Assembly (NCBI RefSeq): GCF_047462415.1
Contig: NZ_JANSJE010000010.1
Span: 1-64,000, forward strand
Length of the DNA: 64,000 nt
Source: Thermostichus sp047462415
Lineage (GTDB): Bacteria; Cyanobacteriota; Cyanobacteriia; Thermostichales; Thermostichaceae
Reading direction: 5' to 3'
The first letter of the stretch is position 1; each line of letters starts with the position of its first letter. The notes under the pieces are model-generated. The model worked only from the letters and a program-made list of their open reading frames with translations. It made no database searches and was not told the DNA's origin. Below, one piece after another: positions 58,298 to 64,000 of this stretch. Both the position numbers and the translations under genes were made by a program.

Positions 58298-58594
58298 TCA
58301 CTCTGCCGCTTGTTTAAGCTGAGCGCGGGCCTGCTTCAACATGGCAATTAGGGTGTGATGGGCGTCCTCGGAGTCCCGCAGGGGGTGGTCGAAGCCAATC
58401 CGCAGCGTTTGTGCCCTCCCATCCACCTGCACCTGCAAGTCCATCCCTTCTGGATCGATGGCCTGCATACGGGCTTGGGTGACGCCTTCCAGGCGGCCAA
58501 AGACCCTGGCGTAGAGCGCCACTGCATCGGCGTGATCTTCGTTCATATGCTTGCAGATGCGCTCGCTGACTTCTGGGGTGAGGGGATCGGCCAT
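58298..58594 (-). CDS. DUF2470 (HugZ-like heme-utilization C-domain) protein
   Basis: 98 aa. ICKHMNEDHADAVALYARVF, then PEGMDLQVQVDGRAQTLRIGFDHPL: the DUF2470 domain found fused to pyridoxamine-oxidase-like or heme oxygenase HugZ proteins. A free-standing version like this is common in cyanobacteria; function unknown, heme-related is a guess. Confidence 0.85.
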   Translation of the reverse strand: MADPLTPEVSERICKHMNEDHADAVALYARVFGRLEGVTQARMQAIDPEGMDLQVQVDGRAQTLRIGFDHPLRDSEDAHHTLIAMLKQARAQLKQAAE

Positions 58595-58680
58595 GGCAGT
58601 CGTTTTTTGCTCTTAGCTCTCAGTTTAGAGTAAATTACCCGGCGCACCTAAGATAAGCAGAAAATCAGGGATCCAGCAGC

Positions 58681-59352
58681 TCAGGCTCGTCCTTGGGCTT
58701 GCAGCTCCAACAACTCGTCTGCCATCTCCAAAAAAGCCTCCCGATCCAGGTAAGAGACATCTCCCACCCATTCCCCCAGCTTGACCACGTAGACCTCGCT
58801 CAAGGTGGGGCGGCGCTGCAAATCCCGCGAGTAGGCTTTCACCAACGCCAGCACCGATTGCTTTTTAACAATTCGCCGGTAGCGGGGATCGTCCTTGGCG
58901 CGGACACGATAGACGACTCCGGTCTCATCGCCGATCTCCATCTCAAACTGGCGCTCTCGCACCTCTTCGATATAGAGCTCACCCTCTTCGTCCAGCTTTT
59001 CCCGTTCTTCCACCACCACCTCGAAGCGGCGGGTGCGCAACACCTGCCCAAAAAACAATCCCCCATAGGGAATCTCGCGAAAGGCTATCTGGCGCCGGGA
59101 GATGGTGTACAGGGGCCCCCACAGGAAGGGATAGAGCAACGCGAGAAACCCGGCCAAAAAGGAGAGCGCCCCCAGAAAGGATCCCTCGCCAAAGGCACGA
59201 GAAAGCACCAGCAGCGCCACACCCACCAGGATGGCCGTGATGATGCGGCCCGTGCTCTTGAGGGCATCGCTCCAGTAAGCTGCATACTGAAGGCGTGTGG
59301 GCACCACCGGAATCACCAATTCGCATTCTTCTGGGGTGAGCTCCAACAACAT
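58681..59352 (-). CDS. Cyanobacterial membrane protein, unknown
   Basis: 223 aa. A soluble N-terminal ~35 residues (LTPEECELVIPVVPTRLQYA), two helices (RIITAILVGVALLVLSRAF and LGALSFLAGFLALLYPFLWG), then a cytosolic domain with REIPYGGLFFGQVLRT and SYLDREAFLEMADELL. Homologues are known in cyanobacteria, sometimes labelled phosphate ABC permease without basis. Function unknown. Confidence 0.75.
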   Translation of the reverse strand: MLLELTPEECELVIPVVPTRLQYAAYWSDALKSTGRIITAILVGVALLVLSRAFGEGSFLGALSFLAGFLALLYPFLWGPLYTISRRQIAFREIPYGGLFFGQVLRTRRFEVVVEEREKLDEEGELYIEEVRERQFEMEIGDETGVVYRVRAKDDPRYRRIVKKQSVLALVKAYSRDLQRRPTLSEVYVVKLGEWVGDVSYLDREAFLEMADELLELQAQGRA

Positions 59353-59458
59353 GCTCAGGGATCCTCACAATGCCACAATCTGTCTGCTGGGGGCCAGACC
59401 CTATCTTAGAATGAGGCAGAGGCGCTTCGCTGCCAGTCCTTGCTCGCTTTCTATCTCC

Positions 59459-59851
59459 ATGCCGACAGGATCCCACTTCTCCCCGACCGGCCAGACCCTC
59501 AGACAGCAAGTGGCCCAGTTGGACGAGGGATCCCGTCGAGACAAGGCCTGGTTGGGGGATGCCGTGTTAGGCTTGTTTGCCCGGCAGTGGCTGCTGGGCC
59601 CACCTCAGGACTGGCAGGTGCCTTCCCCTCCCCGTTGTGATTTGAATCGGGCAGAACTGTTCACCTGGCTGACCTCCAATCAATTTTTGTCGGCCCTCAG
59701 GGATCCCACACAGGTGGAGGCAGAAATCGGCCTGCTTTACGAAAAAGAAGGTCTACAAGCGGCCTTTGCCTACATCCAGGAGCACCTGCTGCCTCTGTTT
59801 GTGAGGCAGGTCAACAACCGCGCCAAAGCCCTGCGTAGCAAACGCCGCTAG
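59459..59851 (+). CDS. RNase III-like (Mini-III type) protein
   Basis: 130 aa. DKAWLGDAVLGLFARQWLL is the RNase III helix with the conserved Asp pattern (GDAVLG...), and LNRAELFTWLTSNQFL resembles the Mini-III core. No dsRBD follows. Mini-III matures 23S rRNA in Bacillus; plastid and cyanobacterial relatives act in rRNA and intron processing. ATG 59459 matches the family start; the frame opens earlier (59297). Confidence 0.8.
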   Translation: MPTGSHFSPTGQTLRQQVAQLDEGSRRDKAWLGDAVLGLFARQWLLGPPQDWQVPSPPRCDLNRAELFTWLTSNQFLSALRDPTQVEAEIGLLYEKEGLQAAFAYIQEHLLPLFVRQVNNRAKALRSKRR

Positions 59852-59859
59852 CCGGTTTC

Positions 59860-60059
59860 TATAGTCATTTCGAATCAAATAGCAATGAAACGGCTCGCTA
59901 CGTCGTTATGGCTACGCAGCGCTCTAACTCCCCTCTCCCTCAGGGAGAGGGGTCGGGGGTGAGGGCTCTCCCTGAGGGAGAGGGGCCGGGGGTGGTCGCG
60001 CTAGCGGCGCGGAGCGCTTGGGCGGGCCGGCGGCAAAGTGTCTTGATCTAACGACTATA
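59860..60059 (+). mobile_element. MITE-like element, copy A, with TATAGTC inverted ends
   Basis: 200 bases bounded by inverted TATAGTC (59860-59866) and GACTATA (60053-60059). Extended ends partly match (TATAGTCATTTCGAATCAA vs reverse TATAGTCGTTAGATCAA). The interior carries two palindromic units (CCCCTCTCCCTCAGGGAGAG and repeat), ATAGCAATGAAACG near the left, and AGCGGCGCGGAGCGCTT near the right, shared with copy B at 36833-37048. TA at the tips fits an IS630/mariner-type target, an inference. Between convergent RNase III-like gene and ispG. Confidence 0.75.
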
Positions 60060-60105
60060 AATGGCCGTTGAAATCTACAGTTGCTCTGGACGTAGTGATT
60101 TCAAC

Positions 60106-61350
60106 TCAGGCTGGGGTCCCGGGGGAAGAAGGCGGATCCACCCAACGGCCATCGGCTTTGATCAGATCGATCAGCGCTTGGACGCCCTCGGATTCCGGCA
60201 CCTTTTTCACTTCTTCTTTGCCGCGGTAGAGGGAGATCACCCCTGGCGTCTTACCCACATAGCCGTAATCGGCGTCGGCCATTTCTCCTGGCCCATTGAC
60301 GATGCAGCCCATGACGGCAATGTCGAGGCCCACCAGGTGCTGAGTTGCGGCGCGCACCTTCTGCAGCACTTCCTCCAAGTTGAAGAGGGTACGGCCACAG
60401 GAAGGACAGGCCACATATTCCACCATGGTCTTGCGCAGGTTGAGGGCCTGCAAGATGCCGTAGGCCACCGGGATCTCCTTTTCCGGCGCTTCCGTGAGAG
60501 ACACCCGAATGGTGTCGCCGATCCCTTCGGCCAGCAGCGTCCCGATCCCGACGGCCGACTTGATGCGGCCATATTCTCCATCGCCGGCCTCGGTTACGCC
60601 CAAGTGAAAGGGATAATTCAGGCCCAAGGCATCGAAGCGGCGGGCCGCCAGCCGGTAGGCCGCCAACATCACCTGAGGACGGGAAGCCTTGAAGGAGAGA
60701 ACCACATTGTGGAAATCCTGCTCGGCGCAAATTTGGGCAAATTCCAGGGCCGACTCCACCATGCCCTCAGGCGTATCCCCGTAGGTGAAGAGCATCCGCT
60801 CTGCCAGGGATCCGTGGTTGACCCCAATGCGCAGGGCTTTGTTCTGGGCTTTGAGGGTCTGGACAAGGGGGGTGAAGGTTTCCCGGATTTTGTTGCGGAT
60901 GGCCTCAAATTCCGCTTGGGTATATTCGGTACGACCGGGCTGGGGTTTTTCAAAGACAAACAACCCTGGGTTAATGCGTACCTTATCCACGTATTGGGCC
61001 ACTTCCAGGGCGATCTTGATGCCGTTGTGGTGCACATCGGCCACCAGGGGCACCGGCCTGTAGGTTTGGATCAGCTTGTCCCGAATCGCCTCCATCGCCT
61101 TGGCGTGGGCCATGCTGGGAACGGTGACGCGCACAATTTCCGAGCCCGCCTCGTGCAGACGACGGATGGCCGCCACCGCCGCCTCGATGTCGAGGGTGTC
61201 TTCGTTAATCATCGACTGCACCACCACCGGGTGCTGGCTGCCGATCAACACGTCGGCTACGGCCACGGTGCGGGTGGGGCGACGAGGATAGACCGGTTCT
61301 GGGTAGGGCTGCTGAGGGGGGGCGCTGGGCCGATCTAGGGTTTGCATCAT
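60106..61350 (-). CDS. ispG: 4-hydroxy-3-methylbut-2-enyl-diphosphate synthase (IspG/GcpE)
   Basis: 414 aa. Converts MEcPP to HMBPP in the MEP pathway, using a 4Fe-4S cluster held by CPSCGRTL and GCIVNGPGE. VADVLIGSQHPVVVQSM and RIGVNHGSLAER are further IspG motifs. Isoprenoids are needed for carotenoids, chlorophyll tail and quinones. Two ATGs (61350 and 61347) differ by one residue. Standalone. Confidence 0.97.
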   Translation of the reverse strand: MMQTLDRPSAPPQQPYPEPVYPRRPTRTVAVADVLIGSQHPVVVQSMINEDTLDIEAAVAAIRRLHEAGSEIVRVTVPSMAHAKAMEAIRDKLIQTYRPVPLVADVHHNGIKIALEVAQYVDKVRINPGLFVFEKPQPGRTEYTQAEFEAIRNKIRETFTPLVQTLKAQNKALRIGVNHGSLAERMLFTYGDTPEGMVESALEFAQICAEQDFHNVVLSFKASRPQVMLAAYRLAARRFDALGLNYPFHLGVTEAGDGEYGRIKSAVGIGTLLAEGIGDTIRVSLTEAPEKEIPVAYGILQALNLRKTMVEYVACPSCGRTLFNLEEVLQKVRAATQHLVGLDIAVMGCIVNGPGEMADADYGYVGKTPGVISLYRGKEEVKKVPESEGVQALIDLIKADGRWVDPPSSPGTPA

Positions 61351-61595
61351 AGCTTGGTTAAGCTGAGAGGGCTACTCTAGCTTGATTGTAGGCTGAAATG
61401 CCGGCAAGACCGGGAGCTCAGGGTAGGTACTGAGGGGCTCACCCTCCGGCAGCCGGGCGCGATCCCCGCCTCCTGATTAACTCAGGATGGGACACTTATC
61501 GAGAAAATGAGCAGAGCCTTAGACGGCCACAGGGGGCAGAGACTGGTCAATCACTCGAATCCTCTAGCAGCGGATAGCTCAGCAGGGCAGCAACT

Positions 61596-62111
61596 TCAAC
61601 TGTCTGCTTCCGTGGGGTGGTCGGTGAAGGGGCGGCTGCGAATAAAGTCTTTGGGCGTCACGTTTTCCACAAACTTGCGAAAGGCTTCCCGCTCCGCTTC
61701 GTCGGCATCCTGGTTCATCGGGATCGAGGCTTCCGCGATCACCTCTTCCACCGTCCAGATGGGAACGTGGGCTCGCAGGGCAAGGGCAATGGCATCGCTG
61801 GGGCGGCAGTCGATCTCTTGCTTTTTATCGCCGCAGAAGGTGACGAGCACCGCGTAGAAGGTGTTGTCCAGCAGGGCGTGAATGATAACTCGCTCCAGCC
61901 GGATCCCCCACGTCTTCCAGGAGTTGAGGATTAGATCATGGGTCATGGGGCGCAGTGGCTTTTGGTCGTCCAGCGCCTGCAAAATGGCATTGGCCTCTGC
62001 TTTCCCCACCCAAATGGGCAGGGCACGCCGCTCACTGCTATCGCGCAGGATGACGATGGGGTTCTGGTTAACGGCATCGACCGCGATCCCAGCCACATGC
62101 ATCTCGATCAT
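61596..62111 (-). CDS. DUF151 bifunctional nuclease-like protein
   Basis: 171 aa from ATG 62111. MIEMHVAGIAVDAVNQNPIV, RRALPIWVGKAEANAILQAL (GxxEA) and CRPSDAIALALRAHVPIW are the DUF151 core, and the C-terminal part resembles a UVR-like region (MNQDADEAEREAFRKFVENV). DUF151 proteins have nuclease activity in plants; bacterial role is unclear. Divergent from cobK by 64 bases. Confidence 0.85.
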   Translation of the reverse strand: MIEMHVAGIAVDAVNQNPIVILRDSSERRALPIWVGKAEANAILQALDDQKPLRPMTHDLILNSWKTWGIRLERVIIHALLDNTFYAVLVTFCGDKKQEIDCRPSDAIALALRAHVPIWTVEEVIAEASIPMNQDADEAEREAFRKFVENVTPKDFIRSRPFTDHPTEADS

Positions 62112-62175
62112 GAGCAACTGCCTCCAGCCGGTGATCTTGATCGTATCTACGGGTGCCAAAGTTTGGCAACACACC

Positions 62176-62952
62176 ATGAGCTCAGTCGGTGATCTGGCGG
62201 AAGTGGTCTTGATCGGGGGCACCAGCGAGAGCCGCAGCTTGGCCAAGGCCCTCAGCCGCCAGGGGATCCCTTGGATAGCCAGCGTCACCAGCGAGGGCGG
62301 CAGAAGCCTGTATCGGGATCTGCCCGGCCAGGTGGTGGTGACGCGATTTTCGCTGCCCTCTTTGGAACAGTTCCTGCAGGAGCGCCAGATCCGCGTGGTA
62401 GTGGATGCCTCCCATCCCTTTGCCCAGGAGATCTCACAATTGGCTATGCAGGTGTCGGCCCAACTGGGGATCCCCTACCTGCGCTACGAGCGCCCCCCGG
62501 TGGCGTTGGATCCCTGGGTGCAGGTGGTGCCGGACTGGCAGGGGGTGCTCACCGAGGCCGTGCTGGCGGGGCGGCGGCTGCTCTTGACGGTGGGGGTGAA
62601 GGCGTTGCCCTTGTTTGTACCCTGGCAGGATCGCTGCCAGTTGTACGCGCGGGTACTGCCGCAGTCGGTTCCCCAAGCGGTGCAAGCCGGGATCCCTGCT
62701 GAGCGGGTGATTGGGATGCGCCTGCCCCTCAGCTTTGAGCAGGAGCTGCGGCTTTGGCAGAGGCTAGATCTTCAGGGAGTCATCAGCAAGGACTCGGGAG
62801 AAGCGGGTGGGCTGGTCGTTAAACAGGCCGTGGCCAAAACCCTGGGGATCCCGCTGTGGGTAGTCCGACGACCACTCTTGAGCTACCCCTGGTGTAGTCA
62901 GGATTTGGCCGAGGTGGTGCGGGAGTGCCAACGTCGGCTGGGGCAGATTTAG
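62176..62952 (+). CDS. cobK: Precorrin-6A reductase (CobK/CbiJ family)
   Basis: 258 aa. VVLIGGTSESRSLAKAL (nucleotide motif), ASHPFAQEISQLAMQ, YLRYERPP, GVKALPLF and ISKDSGEAGG are conserved CobK motifs. Reduces precorrin-6A in cobalamin synthesis, NADPH-dependent. ATG 62176 chosen over the long open frame from 61882, which would run antisense into the DUF151 gene. Ends overlap ssb by 4 bases, convergent. Confidence 0.9.
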   Translation: MSSVGDLAEVVLIGGTSESRSLAKALSRQGIPWIASVTSEGGRSLYRDLPGQVVVTRFSLPSLEQFLQERQIRVVVDASHPFAQEISQLAMQVSAQLGIPYLRYERPPVALDPWVQVVPDWQGVLTEAVLAGRRLLLTVGVKALPLFVPWQDRCQLYARVLPQSVPQAVQAGIPAERVIGMRLPLSFEQELRLWQRLDLQGVISKDSGEAGGLVVKQAVAKTLGIPLWVVRRPLLSYPWCSQDLAEVVRECQRRLGQI

Positions 62953-63305
62953 AACCGCTCCTCTGCAGCCAGGTCAGGCTCGCGATCTTGACGGGATCCC
63001 AGCAACTCGAGACGATCTACAGCGATGACAGGCCGCTGGCGCTCCTCACCCGTGGATTTGTCTTTCCAGCGATCGAACTTGAGGCTGCCCGTTACCCCGA
63101 TGAGGCTGCCCTTGCGCACGTATTCTCCGGCCACCTCAGCCGTGCGCCCCCACAGCTCCAAGTTGAACCAATCGGGCTTGTCTTCGCCTTTGCGGAAGCG
63201 GTTGACCGCCAAGCTAAAGGTACACACCACCTTGCCCGACTCGAAGTAGCGCACCTCCGGATCCATGCCGGCTCGCCCCACCAAGGTCACCAAGTTCAGG
63301 CTCAT
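62949..63305 (-). CDS. ssb: Single-stranded DNA-binding protein
   Basis: 118 aa OB-fold: SLNLVTLVGRAGMDPEVRYF, NRFRKGEDKPDWFNLELWGRTAE and YVRKGSLIGVTGSLKFDRW. The tail is short and ends EPDLAAEERF without the canonical DDDIPF, keeping only an acidic stretch and terminal Phe. Protects ssDNA in replication and repair. Divergent from ndhF with a 370-base region between. Confidence 0.95.
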   Translation of the reverse strand: MSLNLVTLVGRAGMDPEVRYFESGKVVCTFSLAVNRFRKGEDKPDWFNLELWGRTAEVAGEYVRKGSLIGVTGSLKFDRWKDKSTGEERQRPVIAVDRLELLGSRQDREPDLAAEERF

Positions 63306-63675
63306 GGGTTTTCTCCAGATCGTTTACGGCCCCTAGGCTTTTGTTGTAGCGCTTGCAAGCGATCCCTGTCATCTTCGCGGCGACGGCCTCGGCTGATCGC
63401 GTCAGCGGGCCGTAGGCCTTGCGGATCGAGGCTCGGGGAGAGTCTTTAGAATATCTCCCGATTGTCCTGCGGGGATCCCGGTTGCTCAGACAGAAAAATC
63501 TCTGCTCTCATGGATTGAGTGGTTGCAGGGGGGCGCTGATCGTGTTGCAAAGATTTACAATGTCAGAAGCCCCAGAGCACCTGCCGGCCCAGACCCCTGA
63601 TCCCTGGAGATAGATTTTCACCGGCCAGCAGGGAGGGTTGACTACCGCAAGAGGACGCATTCAGCACCATTTCCC
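63306..63675. other. ssb-ndhF divergent intergenic region
   Basis: 370 bases, GC-rich near ssb, AT-richer near 63,540-63,570. TACAAT (63556-63561) could be the -10 of the ndhF transcript, but no -35 is clear. No gene seen. Confidence 0.4.
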
Positions 63676-64000
63676 ATGGAATTCATCTACGCATACGCCT
63701 GGTTGATCCCCGTTTATCCGTTGGTGGCGGCTTTTTTACTCGGCTTGGGCATTTTGGTGTTCAATGCCTGGACAAGATCCAACCGCTCTCTGGCCGCCTT
63801 CTTGAGCGTGTTCGCGACGGGAACGGCGATGGTTCACGCCTTTGCCCTTTTGGTCAGCCAAGTGCAGGGCCATGAGACCGTTCTCAAAACCATCACCTGG
63901 GCTCAGGCGGGATCTTTCTTGGTGGACATGGGGTTTGTGGTGGATCACCTGAGTGCCATGATGCTGGTGGTGGTAACCACGGTGGCCTTTCTGGTGCAGA
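63676..64000 (+). CDS. ndhF: NAD(P)H-quinone oxidoreductase subunit 5 (NdhF), 3' truncated by window edge
   Basis: 108 residues visible: MEFIYAYAWLIPVYPLVAAF, then a first helix, VHAFALLVSQ and the conserved QAGSFLVDMGFVVDHLSAMMLVVV (NdhF/NuoL-type, split at FVVDHL). NdhF is the large proton-pumping antiporter-like membrane subunit of NDH-1 for respiration and cyclic electron flow. The frame is open to the window end. Which NdhF isoform (NdhF1 or CO2-uptake NdhF3/4) cannot be told from this piece. Confidence 0.9.
   Translation, partial: MEFIYAYAWLIPVYPLVAAFLLGLGILVFNAWTRSNRSLAAFLSVFATGTAMVHAFALLVSQVQGHETVLKTITWAQAGSFLVDMGFVVDHLSAMMLVVVTTVAFLVQ

Noticed and set aside
60061..60083. Bases starting ATGGCCGTTGAAATCTACAG resemble the grxC start (MAVEIY)
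   Set aside because: Only about 20 bases match, right after the MITE end; probably chance, though a fragment left by transposition cannot be excluded.
60061..61338. 425-aa + strand open frame opposite ispG
   Set aside because: Antisense to ispG; same shadow composition.

Overview
The window reads as chromosome of a unicellular cyanobacterium. It carries photosystem II genes (psbE-psbF-psbL-psbJ, psbI), petN of the cytochrome b6f complex, petH, phosphoribulokinase, the start of ndhF, a plastoquinone-type prenyltransferase and a phytochrome histidine kinase. From memory, the phytochrome closely resembles the PAS-less phytochromes SyA-Cph1/SyB-Cph1 of the Yellowstone hot-spring Synechococcus strains (OS-A/JA-3-3Ab and OS-B'/JA-2-3B'a), and differs from the SyB version I remember. 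The GC-rich sequence is crowded with the octamer GGGATCCC. I infer a Synechococcus JA-3-3Ab-like genome; this was not checked against any database.

Layout. 1-0.9 kb: 3' part of a TnpB-type IS gene. 1-3.8 kb: SLH-domain envelope protein and the psbEFLJ operon. 3.8-4.2 kb: a collapsed TnpB element. 4.2-9.4 kb: ubiA-like prenyltransferase, LpxB-like protein, cysE, purH. 9.4-16.3 kb: pentapeptide-repeat protein, UgpA/UgpB-like importer genes, a secreted Gly/Gln-rich protein, a fused iron-type permease and its binding protein. 16.6-17 kb: an integrase fragment beside tRNA-Gly. 17-25 kb: 2TM protein, DICT-GAF histidine kinase, SRPBCC protein, small membrane proteins with petN, DUF309 protein plus PAS-less phytochrome, TatD. 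25-32 kb: redoxin, inositol-phosphatase-like protein, bioY, lipoprotein, psbI, hydrolase, hemB, coiled-coil membrane protein, epimerase-like protein. 32-40 kb: secA, tatA, purU, TldD, fused pyrF-pyrE. 40-48.6 kb: leuS, petH, prk, pgl, secreted and TPR proteins, tRNA-Trp, rplS. 48.8-54 kb: MacA/MacB-like pair, UbiD, UgpE-like permease. 54-64 kb: ybaB, recR, polA, glutaredoxin, DUF2470, membrane protein, RNase III-like protein, ispG, DUF151, cobK, ssb, ndhF start.

Most genes are housekeeping or photosynthetic and stand singly or in short runs, as is usual in cyanobacteria. Functional links across the window include UgpB/UgpA (10-12.7 kb) with a UgpE-like partner 40 kb away, and prenyltransferase plus UbiD for plastoquinone. 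SecA with TatA covers export, and petH/prk are divergently arranged.

The most distinctive non-coding signals are three. GGGATCCC is extremely frequent. A palindromic repeat family sits only between convergent genes: five of five sites, two of them inside larger MITE-like elements and one forming the C-terminus of UMP synthase. Two TnpB remnants and a tRNA-linked integrase stub are also present. I found no CRISPR array, defence island or clearly new multi-gene system.
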